64,000 bases of DNA from Kitasatospora albolonga (GCA_002082585.1 CP020563.1:62001-126000), one strand, 5' to 3'. Positions 25,166-33,889 are shown, numbered from the stretch's first letter. Numbers and translations are program-made. Notes: generated by a model from the sequence alone, not told the origin.

Positions 25166-25657
25166 ATGACGATCATCAGCCGGCTCCGCCCCGACCATGC
25201 CGCGGCTCTCCTGACGTTCGAGCGGGAGAACCGCGCCTACTTCTCGGCCTCCGTGCCGGACCGGGGCGACGACTACTTCACCGGCTTCGCCGCACGCCAC
25301 GGCGAGCTGCTCGCCGAACAGGACGCCGGGCTGCACCACTTCCACCTCATCGAGGACGCCGACGGGACCGTGCTGGGCCGGATCAACCTCGTGGGGGTCG
25401 AGGGAGGGTCGGCGGAGCTCGGCTACCGGATCGCCGAGAAGGCGGCGGGGCGCGGGCTCGCGACCTGGGCGGTCCGGCAGATCTGCGCGACGGCGGTCAC
25501 GGAGTACGGGCTCACCGCACTGCGGGCGGAGACGACGCTCGACAACGCGGGCTCCCGCGCGGTGCTGGCCCGTACCGGGTTCGAGGCGGTGGAGGACGTC
25601 ATGTTCGGCGACCGCCCGGGGCGCCGGTACGTCCTCGACCTGAGCAGGACGGCATAG
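25166..25657 (+). CDS. GNAT-family N-acetyltransferase (RimJ/RimL-like)
   Basis: A 163-residue acetyltransferase. The acetyl-CoA-binding motif is RIAEKAAGRGLATWAVRQIC (about 92-112), followed by LRAETTLDNAGSRAVLARTGF, which is typical of the RimJ/RimL branch that acetylates protein N-termini or small amines. It lies 82 bases after the STAND gene. The downstream 15-bp hairpin at 25686-25719 probably ends its transcript. The acceptor cannot be predicted. Confidence 0.92.
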   Translation: MTIISRLRPDHAAALLTFERENRAYFSASVPDRGDDYFTGFAARHGELLAEQDAGLHHFHLIEDADGTVLGRINLVGVEGGSAELGYRIAEKAAGRGLATWAVRQICATAVTEYGLTALRAETTLDNAGSRAVLARTGFEAVEDVMFGDRPGRRYVLDLSRTA

Positions 25658-25685
25658 GTACGCAAAGAAGCAGGCGGCACAGGGA

Positions 25686-25719
25686 GAAGGGGTACGCCGG
25701 GTGTCCGGCGTACCCCTTC
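25686..25719. terminator. Strong bidirectional terminator
   Basis: Perfect 15-bp arms (25686-25700 and 25705-25719) around a GTGT loop, between the converging acetyltransferase and PepSY lipoprotein genes. It serves both strands by symmetry. Confidence 0.85.
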
Positions 25720-25749
25720 CCGCGCCTCGGCTCCATGCCGCGGAGACGG

Positions 25750-26568
25750 TCAGTCGTTGTCCGTCTCCTCACGGACGATGGTGTCGTTCTTGGCGTCCAC
25801 GTCGAACGTGGTCTTCTTCCAGTCGGAGCCGACCACGTCGACCGACCAGATCACGCCGTCGCCGTCGTTGTCCTCCAGGTTGACGGAGGTGACGGTCCCC
25901 TTCTTCTTCTCCGTGGCGACCTTGGCCGCCTGCTCGGGCGTCTGCGTGGCCTGGGCGAGCCAGTCGGCCGTCTGCCGCTTGTCCTCGTCGTCCTGGTCCG
26001 CGTCGACACGGGCCTCGATCACCTTGCCGTCGACCGCGTTGATCCGCACGGTGTGGACCGTGCCGTCCTTCTCGGCGACCTCCGCGACCCAGACGGGGCC
26101 CTCGCCGCCCGGGCTCGGGCTCGGCGAGCCGGTGCCGGTGCCGGTCGGGCTGGGGCTCCCCGTCGGGCTGGGGCTGCCGGTGGGGCTGCTGGTACCGGTG
26201 GGGCTGGGGCTCTCGTCGCGGTCGTCGTCGTCCACACCCTCCAGGTCCAGTTCGACGAGCTTGCCTCCGGCCACTTCGCCGACCGCCGTCGTGGCCGCGT
26301 CGTCGAAGGTGACCTCGGTGGCGTCCAGGACCCTCTTGCGTTCCTGCTGCGCCTCGGTCAGGTCCGCGGTGGCGGACGGGGAAGCCGTCGTCCGCTGCGG
26401 CAGGACCTTGGCGGCCTCGGATGTGGCCGCGGACGTCGCACTGTCCGAGCTCTGACCACAGGCCGTCAGCAGCAGAGCCGCGGCCGCCGCGCAGGCGGCG
26501 GCGCCGGTCGCCCTGAGGTTGCGGGAGCGTGGGGAAAGACGGTTGTTTCGTCGGGGCTCAAGTCTCAT
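25750..26568 (-). CDS. PepSY-domain lipoprotein with an SPTG-repeat linker
   Basis: A 272-residue lipoprotein. The signal ends in LLTAC with acylated Cys37. Two PepSY-like units follow: about 75-110 with the first half of a beta-hairpin, then VWVAEVAEKDGTVHTVRINAVDGKVIEARVDAD near 165-195, and a second at the C-terminus (GDGVIWSVDVVGSDWKKTTFDVDA). A linker of repeated SPTG/SPSPTG units sits near residues 122-155; its coding DNA is itself repetitive and length variation is likely. PepSY domains are thought to inhibit proteases or serve as cell-surface modulators. The gene is isolated and its target is unknown. Confidence 0.85.
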   Translation of the reverse strand: MRLEPRRNNRLSPRSRNLRATGAAACAAAAALLLTACGQSSDSATSAATSEAAKVLPQRTTASPSATADLTEAQQERKRVLDATEVTFDDAATTAVGEVAGGKLVELDLEGVDDDDRDESPSPTGTSSPTGSPSPTGSPSPTGTGTGSPSPSPGGEGPVWVAEVAEKDGTVHTVRINAVDGKVIEARVDADQDDEDKRQTADWLAQATQTPEQAAKVATEKKKGTVTSVNLEDNDGDGVIWSVDVVGSDWKKTTFDVDAKNDTIVREETDND

Positions 26569-26757
26569 GTACGCATGCCTAGCCCTCCCGGCGACCAGTC
26601 ATGTTGTCCTACCGACCGGAGTCACCCGATCGACAAAACACCTCCGCCCGTTGGCCGTCGCGCGGTGGACACGCCCGGCTCCCCGGGCGATGCGTGCCCG
26701 GGTGGGAAACAATGGAGGCAGGGTCCGATGTCGTCATGGCCCCGCCGGGAGGCCGTC

Positions 26758-27006
26758 ATGCAGCACACGGAGCGTTACGAACTCATCTTCCGGATGTCCG
26801 GCGCCGAGGACGACGTGGTGGCCGTCCGGCTCACCGACCGGACCGGGGCGGGCGGGTCTCCGGTGTACGAGGACGAGACCGGGATCGTCCGCGCCGAGAT
26901 CAGCGACCGGGGCGAGGTGCGGATGCTCGCCAGCGGAGGACATCAGATCCCCGGCACCCCGCTTCTCGTCCGGCCGCTGAGCGAGGGCGTCGCCGGGAGG
27001 CGCTGA
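26758..27006 (+). CDS. DUF6296-like small protein
   Basis: An 82-residue protein (MQHTERYELIFR...). The conserved core VRLTDRTGAGGSPVYEDETG and VRAEISDRGEVRMLASGG resembles small Streptomyces proteins I know as DUF6296; no function is established. GGGAGG lies five bases before the ATG at 26758. The stop codon is inside the first copy of a 17-bp tandem repeat, so the C-terminal residues GRR come from the repeat and its expansion cannot lengthen the protein. Confidence 0.7.
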   Translation: MQHTERYELIFRMSGAEDDVVAVRLTDRTGAGGSPVYEDETGIVRAEISDRGEVRMLASGGHQIPGTPLLVRPLSEGVAGRR

Positions 27007-27059
27007 GCGCCGGGAGGCGCTGAGCGCCGGGAGGCGCTGAGCGCCGGGAGGCGCTGAGC
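26992..27059. repeat. Four perfect 17-bp tandem repeats
   Basis: The unit GCCGGGAGGCGCTGAGC occurs four times without a mismatch (26992-27008, 27009-27025, 27026-27042, 27043-27059). The repeat spans the 3' end of the DUF6296-like gene and the following intergenic region. Perfect identity suggests recent slippage and possible strain variation. Confidence 0.95.
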
Positions 27060-27070
27060 GGCGGACGGAC

Positions 27071-27105
27071 CGGCGGGGCGCACCGACGGACGGTGCGCCC
27101 CGCCG
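27071..27105 (+). terminator. 15-bp stem-loop after the DUF6296-like gene
   Basis: Perfect 15-base arms (27071-27085 and 27091-27105) around an ACGGA loop, 65 bases past the stop and directly after the 17-bp repeats. This is a strong intrinsic-type terminator separating the gene from the fru operon. Confidence 0.8.
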
Positions 27106-27327
27106 ACGTACGCCCTGCCGCGCATCCGGCTGACGTCCGCGCCGCGCGCACGCCGCCGACGTCCGCCCCTGCCGCGTCCGCCGTGCCGCGCGCCGCCCCG
27201 TTGACGTATGCCTGTCACCGCCCCCGTTCATGCCCGCTTCTCGCCCGATTGTGTTTACATTCCCGCACCTCAGTCGTAACCTGAGCGCGAAACCACAGAC
27301 CCGGGCATGAAACGGATACGAAACCAC
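27106..27327 (+). promoter_or_regulatory. fru operon promoter region with direct repeats
   Basis: The first half carries four loose copies of a GACGTnCGCC element (about 27104-27210). The second half is A+T-richer (TTGTGTTTACAT near 27250) and should contain the promoter. CGAAACCACA occurs twice, at 27288-27297 and 27319-27328, 31 bases apart; the second copy ends on the start codon of fruR. DeoR-type regulators bind such repeats, so these are candidate FruR operators giving autoregulation. Confidence 0.5.
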
Positions 27328-28089
27328 ATGTACGCACCGGAGCGTCAGCAGGAGATCCTCCGCCTCGCCCAGGAGGGCGGCCGGGTCGATGTGCTTTCCC
27401 TGGCCGAGGAGTTCCAGGTGACCGCCGAGACCGTCCGGCGCGACCTCAAGGCGCTCGACCGGGCGGGGCTGCTGCGCCGGGTGCACGGCGGGGCCATCCC
27501 GGTCGGACGGCTCGACTTCGAGCCCGACCTCGCCGAGCGCGACGCCGTGGCCGCCGACGAGAAGGACCGCATCGCGCGGGCCGCGCTCGCCGAGCTCCCC
27601 GCCGACGGCAACGTGATCATCGACGCCGGGACGACGACGGCCCGGCTCGCCGCGGCCCTCCCCGTCGACGCGGCGCTGACCGTGGTGACGCACGCGCTGC
27701 CGGTGGCCGCCCGCCTGGCCGACCACCCGGGCATCGCCCTGCACCTGGTCGGCGGCCGGGTCCGGCACCGGACGCGGGCGGCGGTCGACGCGTGGGCGCT
27801 CGGCTCGTACGCCGAGATCAGCGCCGATGTCGTCTTCCTCGCCACCAACGGCTTCGCCCCCGACAGCGGCCTCACCACGCCCGACCTGGCCGAGGCCGCC
27901 GTGAAACGGGCGGTGGTGAAGGCCGCGCGCCGGGTGGTCCTGCTGGCCGACTCGGGCAAGTTCGGGCAGCGGCACTTCGCCCGCTTCGGCGACCTCACCG
28001 ATGTGGACCTCCTCATCACCGACACGGGCCTCGGTCCCGACGACGCCCGCGCCATCGAGAGCGGGGGCACGGAAGTGGTACGCGCATGA
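27328..28089 (+). CDS. fruR: DeoR/GlpR-family regulator of the fructose operon
   Basis: A 253-residue DeoR-type regulator. The winged helix-turn-helix is at 1-60 (ERQQEILRLAQEGGRVDVLSLAEEF, TAETVRRDLKALDRAGLLRRVHGG). A sugar-phosphate isomerase-like sensor domain contains DAGTTTARLAAAL. It should sense fructose-1-phosphate or a related phosphosugar and repress the operon it heads. MYAPERQQEIL is the conserved family start; an ATG seven codons upstream (27307) is possible. The stop overlaps the fruK ATG (ATGA). Confidence 0.92.
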   Translation: MYAPERQQEILRLAQEGGRVDVLSLAEEFQVTAETVRRDLKALDRAGLLRRVHGGAIPVGRLDFEPDLAERDAVAADEKDRIARAALAELPADGNVIIDAGTTTARLAAALPVDAALTVVTHALPVAARLADHPGIALHLVGGRVRHRTRAAVDAWALGSYAEISADVVFLATNGFAPDSGLTTPDLAEAAVKRAVVKAARRVVLLADSGKFGQRHFARFGDLTDVDLLITDTGLGPDDARAIESGGTEVVRA

Positions 28090-29033
28090 TCCTCACCGTC
28101 ACCCCCAACCCCAGCCTGGACCGCACCTACGAGCTGCCGGGCCTGGTGCGCGGCACCGTCCTGCGCGCCACGGCGGACCGCGTCGACCCCGGCGGCAAGG
28201 GCGTCAACGTCTCCCGCGCGGTCGCGGCGGCCGGCCACCGCACGGTCGCCGTCGCCCCCATGGGCGGACCGGAGGGCGCGCTGCTCGCCCGGCTGCTCGG
28301 CGAGCACGGCATCGAGGCCGCCGGGGTGCCGGTCACCGGCTCCACCCGGATCAACGTCACCCTCGTCGAACCCGACTCCACCCTCACCAAGGTCAACGCC
28401 GCCGGGCCCGAGCTCAGCGCCGCCGAGGCGGAGGACCTCCTGGAGGCCGTACGGACCCGCTCCGCCGCCGCCGACTGGATCGCCTGCTGCGGAAGCCTGC
28501 CGCGCGGGCTGCCGCCCCGGTGGTACGCGGAGCTGGTCGCGCGGAGCCACCGGGCCGGGGCGCGGATCGCGCTGGACACCTCCGGTGCGGCGCTGACCGC
28601 CGCGCTCCGGGAGCGCCCCGACGTGATCAAGCCCAACGCCCAGGAGCTCGCCGGGGCCGTCGGCCGCCCGCTCACCACGGTGGGCGACGCGCTGAAGGCG
28701 GCCGATGAGCTGCGCGAGCGCGGCGCCCGGGCGGTGCTGGCGAGCCTGGGGGCCGACGGGCAGCTGCTGGTGGAGGCGTCGGGCGCGTACTTCGCGACGG
28801 CCCGGGTCACGACCGTACGGAGCAACGTCGGCGCCGGGGACGCCTCCCTGGCCGGTTTCCTGACGGCGGGCGGGCAGGGCCCCGAGGCGCTCGCATCGGC
28901 CGTCGCCCATGGCGCGGCGGCGGTGCGGCTGGCGGGAAGCATCATGCCCACCCCGGCCGATCTGGATCTGTCGGCGGTCGTGACGAGCGCCGAAGTCCCC
29001 CTGGACCGCCCGCTGACGGAACCCGCCCCATGA
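28086..29033 (+). CDS. fruK: 1-phosphofructokinase
   Basis: A 315-residue PfkB-family sugar kinase that converts fructose-1-phosphate to fructose-1,6-bisphosphate with ATP. It starts MILTVTPNPSLDRTYELPGL, has the substrate loop DPGGKGVNVSRAVAAAGH, and the second PfkB signature VGAGDASLAGFL with the catalytic Asp near residue 255. It overlaps fruR by four bases and is followed 82 bases later by fruA, the standard actinobacterial fructose operon. Confidence 0.95.
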   Translation: MILTVTPNPSLDRTYELPGLVRGTVLRATADRVDPGGKGVNVSRAVAAAGHRTVAVAPMGGPEGALLARLLGEHGIEAAGVPVTGSTRINVTLVEPDSTLTKVNAAGPELSAAEAEDLLEAVRTRSAAADWIACCGSLPRGLPPRWYAELVARSHRAGARIALDTSGAALTAALRERPDVIKPNAQELAGAVGRPLTTVGDALKAADELRERGARAVLASLGADGQLLVEASGAYFATARVTTVRSNVGAGDASLAGFLTAGGQGPEALASAVAHGAAAVRLAGSIMPTPADLDLSAVVTSAEVPLDRPLTEPAP

Positions 29034-29115
29034 GCGCCTCCCTCTCCCCCACGAGCCCGCCGCCCCACGTCCCCCGAGCCGCCGCAGGGCGGTCCTCTGA
29101 GCAAGGAGCACCGCG

Positions 29116-31122
29116 ATGAGCGAGCTGATCACCGCGGAACTGGTCGACCTCGATCTGTCCGCCGCAACGAAGGACGCCGCCGCGAGGTCGCTCGCCGAGC
29201 GGATGGTGGCCGCGCACCGCGTCACCGACCTCGACGGCTTCCTGGCCGATGTCGCCGCCCGCGAGGCCCAGATGCCGACGGGTCTGGACGGCGGGATCGG
29301 TATCCCGCACTGCCGGAGCGAGCATGTGAGCGCCCCGACGCTGGCCTTCGGGCGCAGCGCCCGGGGCATCGACTTCGGCGCGGCCGACGGCCCGGCCGAC
29401 CTGATCTTCCTCATCGCCGCGCCTGCCGGGGCGGACGACGACCATCTGACCATCCTGTCGGGGCTGGCCCGCAGGCTGATGGACCCGGAGTTCACCGCCG
29501 CCCTGCGCGCCGGGGACGATCCGGGCACGGTCGCCGCGCTGATCCGGGGCGAGGAACCGGCGCCGGAGCCCGAAGCCGCGACGCCGATACGGACAGCCGA
29601 AGAGGCCGCCCCCGCCGAGGACGCCGCGCCCTTCCGGATCGTCGCCGTCACCTCCTGCCCCACCGGCATCGCGCACACCTACATGGCCGCCGAGTCCCTC
29701 ACGGCGGCGGGCCGCGCCGAGGGCGTCGAGGTGACGGTGGAGACCCAGGGGTCGGCGGGCTTCAGCAAGCTGGACCCGGCCGTCATCGCCGCCGCCGACG
29801 CGGTCATCTGGGCGCATGACGTGGAGGTGCGGGAGAAGGGCCGCTTCCGGGGCAAGCCGCTGGTGGACGTCGGGGTGAAGGCGGGCATCAACCGGCCCGC
29901 CGAGCTGATCGCCGAAGCCCGCCGCAAGGCGGAGCGCGGTGAGATCGCCGCCGTACCGCAGGGCGAGGGCGGGGACGGGGCGGAGGGCGGTGCGGACGGC
30001 GGATCGGGTGCGGACCGTGCGCACTTCGGCGTCCGGCTGCGTACGTATCTGATGTCCGGCGTGAGCTACATGGTGCCGTTCGTCGCGGCGGGCGGTCTGC
30101 TGATCGCCCTGTCGTTCGCCATCGGCGGCTACGAGGTCGCGGACGCCAAGTCGGTGGCCGACCACTTCGTGTGGGGCCAGGCGGACAGCTGGGCCGCGCT
30201 GCTCAACCAGATCGGCTCCGCCGCCTTCGGCTTCCTGGTGCCGGTGCTCGCCGGGTACATCGCGTACGGGATGGCCGACCGTCCCGCGCTGGTGCCCGGC
30301 TTCGTCGGCGGGGCGATCGCGCTCACCGTGGAGGCGGGGTTCCTCGGCGGTCTGGTCGCCGGTCTGCTGGCCGGTGCGGTGGTGATGGCCATCCAGCGGG
30401 TCCCGGTCCATCCCACCCTGCGCGGGATCATGCCGGTGCTGGTGATCCCGCTGATCGCGTCGGCGGTCGTCGGGTTCCTGATGTTCATCGTCGTCGGCAA
30501 GCCGATCGCCGCGCTCCAGAGCGCCCTGACGGACTGGCTGAACGGTCTGTCGGGCTCCAACGCGGTCATCCTGGGAGTCGTCCTCGGGCTGATGATGTGC
30601 TTCGACATGGGCGGCCCGCTGAACAAGGTGGCGTACGCCTTCGCGGTCGGCGGTCTCACCGATCCGACCGACGGCAGCCTCAAGGTGATGGCGGCGGTCA
30701 TGGCGGCCGGGATGGTGCCGCCGCTGGCGCTGGCCCTCGCCACCGCCGTACGGAAGAAGCTGTTCACGAAGACCGAGCGGGAGAACGGCCGGGCGGCCTG
30801 GGTGCTGGGCGCCTCGTTCATCACCGAGGGCGCGATCCCGTTCGCCGCCGCCGATCCGCTGCGGGTGATCCCGTCGGTGATGGCGGGCGGTGCGGTCACG
30901 GGTGCGCTGTCGATGGCCTTCGGGTGCACGCTGCGCGCTCCGCACGGCGGCGTCTTCGTCGTACCGCTGATCGGTGAACCGTTCCTGTATCTGCTGGCGA
31001 TCGGCGCGGGCACCCTGGTGGCGACCGCGCTGGTCGTGCTGCTCAAGGGGGCCCGCCGGACGGCGGCGGTCCCGGCCGGGGAGGCCACGGCCGCCGGTGC
31101 GCGGGTCGGCGTCACCGCCTGA
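29116..31122 (+). CDS. fruA: PTS fructose transporter, fused EIIA-EIIB-EIIC
   Basis: A 668-residue membrane protein that imports fructose and phosphorylates it to fructose-1-phosphate. EIIA covers about 1-150 with active His65 in GIGIPHC. EIIB covers about 172-280 with active Cys181 in SCPTGIAHTYMAAE. EIIC with about nine helices fills 300-660. A flexible linker rich in Glu/Ala (about 145-172) joins EIIA to EIIB. AAGGAG precedes the ATG. The phosphate comes from HPr and enzyme I, not encoded here. Confidence 0.96.
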   Translation: MSELITAELVDLDLSAATKDAAARSLAERMVAAHRVTDLDGFLADVAAREAQMPTGLDGGIGIPHCRSEHVSAPTLAFGRSARGIDFGAADGPADLIFLIAAPAGADDDHLTILSGLARRLMDPEFTAALRAGDDPGTVAALIRGEEPAPEPEAATPIRTAEEAAPAEDAAPFRIVAVTSCPTGIAHTYMAAESLTAAGRAEGVEVTVETQGSAGFSKLDPAVIAAADAVIWAHDVEVREKGRFRGKPLVDVGVKAGINRPAELIAEARRKAERGEIAAVPQGEGGDGAEGGADGGSGADRAHFGVRLRTYLMSGVSYMVPFVAAGGLLIALSFAIGGYEVADAKSVADHFVWGQADSWAALLNQIGSAAFGFLVPVLAGYIAYGMADRPALVPGFVGGAIALTVEAGFLGGLVAGLLAGAVVMAIQRVPVHPTLRGIMPVLVIPLIASAVVGFLMFIVVGKPIAALQSALTDWLNGLSGSNAVILGVVLGLMMCFDMGGPLNKVAYAFAVGGLTDPTDGSLKVMAAVMAAGMVPPLALALATAVRKKLFTKTERENGRAAWVLGASFITEGAIPFAAADPLRVIPSVMAGGAVTGALSMAFGCTLRAPHGGVFVVPLIGEPFLYLLAIGAGTLVATALVVLLKGARRTAAVPAGEATAAGARVGVTA

Positions 31123-31213
31123 CCGGCGCGCTCACGGAAACGGGGTGCGTGTTTTTCCGATCATGTACTCCGTTCCCCGTGTCCGCCCCGGTCCCGGTCG
31201 CTAGATTGAGGGC

Positions 31214-31651
31214 ATGACCGACAGCTGGGACGCGGCCGACCGGGCCGTGCTGACATTGCCCTCCGGGCGTCTGATACGGGGCCGGGGGCTCCGCAAGCCT
31301 CTTCCCGACGGCCCGGAGCCGGAGTTCGCCGTCTATCTGCTGGGACACGCGCCCGCCCCGGCCGGCTGGGAGTCGCGCTGGCTCCGGTGGCCGGACTTCC
31401 GGCTTCCGGCCGACCCGCAGCAGGCCCGGGAGCTCCTGGAGGAGGTCTGGCGGCGGGCCCCCGACGAGCGGGTCGAGGTGGCCTGCGGCGGCGGGATCGG
31501 GCGGACCGGGACGGCGCTGGCCTGTCTGGCCGTGCTGGACGGGGTGCCCGCCGAGGACGCGGTGGCGTTCGTCCGGCGGGGTTACCACCCGCGCGCCGTG
31601 GAGACACCGTGGCAGCGCCGTTACGTACGCAAGTTCGGCCGGCCGGGGTAG
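31214..31651 (+). CDS. Protein-tyrosine-phosphatase-like protein
   Basis: A 145-residue protein with the P-loop CGGGIGRTG (Cys near residue 95, Arg six residues later), the Cys-x5-Arg signature of tyrosine and dual-specificity phosphatases. The residue before the cysteine is alanine instead of the usual histidine, which may lower activity. The general acid could be WPDF near residue 58. The protein is cytoplasmic and its substrates are unknown. It stands alone between the fru operon and the signal peptidase gene. Confidence 0.85.
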   Translation: MTDSWDAADRAVLTLPSGRLIRGRGLRKPLPDGPEPEFAVYLLGHAPAPAGWESRWLRWPDFRLPADPQQARELLEEVWRRAPDERVEVACGGGIGRTGTALACLAVLDGVPAEDAVAFVRRGYHPRAVETPWQRRYVRKFGRPG

Positions 31652-31666
31652 CGGGGAGCGCCCCGC
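31651..31666. terminator. Short hairpin between converging genes
   Basis: GCGGGG-AGCG-CCCCGC directly at the phosphatase stop codon, between it and the converging lepB. The stem is only six base pairs; it may act as a weak two-way terminator. Confidence 0.35.
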
Positions 31667-31683
31667 CCTCCCGGCCGCCGCCG

Positions 31684-32466
31684 TCAGTTCGGCGCCCGGC
31701 GGCGCAGCAGGAGGAGGACCGGGACGGCGGTGGCCACGGCCGCCGGTCCGGGTCCCGGGAGGAGCGCCGCCCCGGCCACCGTGGAGAAGGTGTCGGGGAC
31801 GGGGAGGTCGCTCCAGCGGCCGACCGGCCAGGCGATGACGACGGCGCGGCCGACGACCTCGTCCACCGGGACCATGCCGTTGTTGCGGTCGTCGGTGTGG
31901 TAGCGGGAGTCCGACGACGCCTGGCGGTGGTCGCCCATCACCCAGAGCCGGCCCTGCGGGACGGTGACCTTGAAGGTGCCCTTGGGGTCGTTGCTGCACG
32001 GGGTGTTGCCGGGGAACACATAGGGCTCGTCCAGCGCCTTGCCGTTGACCTTGACCGGTCCGTCGCCCGCGCACTCCACGGTGTCGCCGCCGACGCCGAT
32101 CACCCGCTTGATGAGGTCGCGCTGCTCGGCCGACGGCATCAGGCCGACGAAGCCGAGCACCTTCTGCACGGTGTTGGGCGGGTCGACGGCCACGTCGTCG
32201 AGCCAGCCGTCCGGGTCGTGGAAGACGATCACCTCGCCCCGTTCCGGTTCGGAGCCGAACCACGGGGTCAGCTTGTCGACGAGGACCCGGTCACCCTTCT
32301 GGAGGGTGTTCTGCATGGAGTCCGACGGGATGGAGAACGCCTGGACGAGAAAGGTCTTGATGAGCAGGGCCAGGACCAGGGCGATCCCGATGAGGAGCGG
32401 GAGCTCCACCCAGAACGGCCGGTGTTTCCTCGTCCCCGCCCGGCGTCCGCCCGCACGCACCATCAC
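31684..32466 (-). CDS. lepB: Type I signal peptidase
   Basis: A 260-residue membrane protease that removes signal peptides from secreted proteins. An N-terminal membrane anchor (about 20-37) is followed by box B with nucleophile Ser50 in PSDSM and box D with general base Lys120 in LIKRVIGVGGD. GDHRQASSDSRYH is box E. A second hydrophobic helix near the C-terminus (about 225-250, ending RRRAPN) gives the two-anchor topology common in Streptomyces. A second Met at 32463 is possible as start. It is a single copy here, not the four-gene lepB cluster of S. coelicolor. Confidence 0.94.
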   Translation of the reverse strand: MMVRAGGRRAGTRKHRPFWVELPLLIGIALVLALLIKTFLVQAFSIPSDSMQNTLQKGDRVLVDKLTPWFGSEPERGEVIVFHDPDGWLDDVAVDPPNTVQKVLGFVGLMPSAEQRDLIKRVIGVGGDTVECAGDGPVKVNGKALDEPYVFPGNTPCSNDPKGTFKVTVPQGRLWVMGDHRQASSDSRYHTDDRNNGMVPVDEVVGRAVVIAWPVGRWSDLPVPDTFSTVAGAALLPGPGPAAVATAVPVLLLLRRRAPN

Positions 32467-32580
32467 ACCGCTCCTCGCCCCGTGTCCCGCACACCCGCCC
32501 CGGTGGGGAACGGATCTTGTCGGGTCACTCTATGGGGCTCGGCGGATGCGGCGGGTCGCGGCTCCGGGGGCGGACACACT

Positions 32581-32883
32581 CTAGGAGGCGGGTGCGGCGG
32601 GGGCGGTGCCCTCCGGCGGGACCGTGGCTCCCGCTCCGGCGCGTACGGCCTCGACCACGCTCTGGTGGAAGGCGCGGCTCTCCTCCTCGGATGCGCACGG
32701 CACAGGGCTGCCCGCGAGGGTGAACCAGTCCGACGAACCGCTGTACTGCACGGCCACCGACGCCTGGCCCTCGGACCACGTCGTGTGCACCGTGAGGTCT
32801 CCGCTCAGGATGCCTGCTTCTTCGGTGCGGACTCCGCCGGTTCCCGCGAAGACACCGCTGGTCGTCCACGATGCCCAGCTCAT
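32581..32883 (-). CDS. Streptomyces-type hypothetical protein, 100 residues
   Basis: A 100-residue protein starting MSWASWTTSGVFAGTGG from an ATG at 32883. It has a predicted beta-rich core (LTVHTTWSEGQASVAVQYSGSSDWFTLAGSP) and an alanine/proline-rich tail. There is no signal peptide. I recall similar short proteins in other Streptomyces but no function. The ATG is supported by homogeneous coding bias from that point; the frame upstream enters the DinB gene region and is not coding there. Confidence 0.65.
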   Translation of the reverse strand: MSWASWTTSGVFAGTGGVRTEEAGILSGDLTVHTTWSEGQASVAVQYSGSSDWFTLAGSPVPCASEEESRAFHQSVVEAVRAGAGATVPPEGTAPAAPAS

Positions 32884-32995
32884 GACGCGTCGCCTTTCGG
32901 ACGATGACAGGTCTCTGCGGCGGACTGCTTCCGAGTATGGCACCGCTGTCGGGAGGGTGCACGGGGTGCGGAAGCGGTTCGTCCGCCGCCCTTTA

Positions 32996-33505
32996 CTACA
33001 GACGTTCCCGTACTCCGCGGACATATGCGGCCTGACCCGCGTGCTGGAGGCCCTCGGCGACGACGCTGATCAGCCGGACGCCCAGGGTCACCGGGGGCGA
33101 CCATGCCTCGTCGACGATCCGGTCGAGGGCGCGGCCGTCCAGTCCGTGGACGAAGGCGAGGGTCTGCTCCTGGACGGCGTCGTAGTAGCCGAGGAGCAGG
33201 TCGGCGGAGTCGACGCGGACGGCGGCGACCTCTTCGGCGCTGTGCCCGAATCCGGTCGCCTCCTGGTCGAACGGGAGGCCGAAGCGGTCGGCCCAGCCCT
33301 GGGTCAGCCAGACCTGGCCGGTCCCGGCGGCGTCGGCGATGTGGTCGTCCTGGACCCGGGTGAGGTGCCAGACCAGCCAGGAGATCGAGTTCGCCCCGTC
33401 GTCGGGCCGGGCGTTGAGGTCGTCGGGCGGGAGCCCCTCGGCCGCCGCGTGGACCGCCTCCCCGACCCGGCCGAACGCCTCGGCGAGCATGCCTGCGCTG
33501 TTCAT
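32996..33505 (-). CDS. DinB/DUF664-family protein (mycothiol-dependent type)
   Basis: A 169-residue four-helix-bundle protein of the DinB superfamily. ISWLVWHLTRVQDDHI (about 41-56) contains two of the metal-binding histidines and LQHAGQAAYVRGV near the C-terminus the third. In actinobacteria this fold includes mycothiol-dependent detoxifying transferases. AAGGTGG lies before the ATG at 33505. The genes around it are unrelated, so its substrate is unknown. Confidence 0.87.
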   Translation of the reverse strand: MNSAGMLAEAFGRVGEAVHAAAEGLPPDDLNARPDDGANSISWLVWHLTRVQDDHIADAAGTGQVWLTQGWADRFGLPFDQEATGFGHSAEEVAAVRVDSADLLLGYYDAVQEQTLAFVHGLDGRALDRIVDEAWSPPVTLGVRLISVVAEGLQHAGQAAYVRGVRERL

Positions 33506-33649
33506 CGGTCCACCTTCGCTCCCGGCTTCCAGGCCCCCGCACACCCCCGCTTACGATCGACTCATGGTCCGCGGGGGCGCGCAAGGCGTCGGTCAGGATC
33601 TCGCCGGGCCGCCCGGGGGCCCGGCGAGGCGCGGCCCCGGGCAGGCGGG

Positions 33650-33883
33650 TCAGACGAGCAGCCGCAGCAGGTGGGCGCAGGCGGCGGACTCGTCCGGGTG
33701 GCGGGCCATGACTTCGTCCCGGCCGCGTTCGTACGCGCCGGTCTCCCAGCCGCCGTCCGCCGCCCGTCGCAGGAAGAGGAAGTCGGTCGGGGTGGGGGCG
33801 GGCTCGTGGACGCCCTCGATCCGGTAGTAGCCGCCGGGGATGCGGGCGTCCACGAGTGCGGTGTGCAGGGCCTGACGGTCCAT
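33650..33883 (-). CDS. Small protein downstream of the TNT toxin, candidate immunity protein
   Basis: A 77-residue cytoplasmic protein (MDRQALHTALVDARIPGGYY...). Its start codon lies six bases past the stop of the TNT-domain gene on the same strand. It has an alpha/beta pattern with FLFLRRAADGGWETGAYERG in the middle and no signal peptide or cysteine-rich motif. Position and size suit an immunity protein for the NAD-degrading TNT domain; sequence alone cannot show it. It might also be an unrelated housekeeping protein of unknown family. Confidence 0.6.
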   Translation of the reverse strand: MDRQALHTALVDARIPGGYYRIEGVHEPAPTPTDFLFLRRAADGGWETGAYERGRDEVMARHPDESAACAHLLRLLV

Positions 33884-33889
33884 GGGGTG

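Noticed and set aside
27104..27215. GACGTnCGCC repeats as a possible CRISPR or operator array
   Set aside because: Units are short, imperfect and irregularly spaced; nothing resembles spacers or cas genes.
27307..27327. Upstream ATG of fruR at 27307
   Set aside because: It would add MKRIRNH, not shared by family members, and has no better ribosome-binding site; kept only as an alternative.
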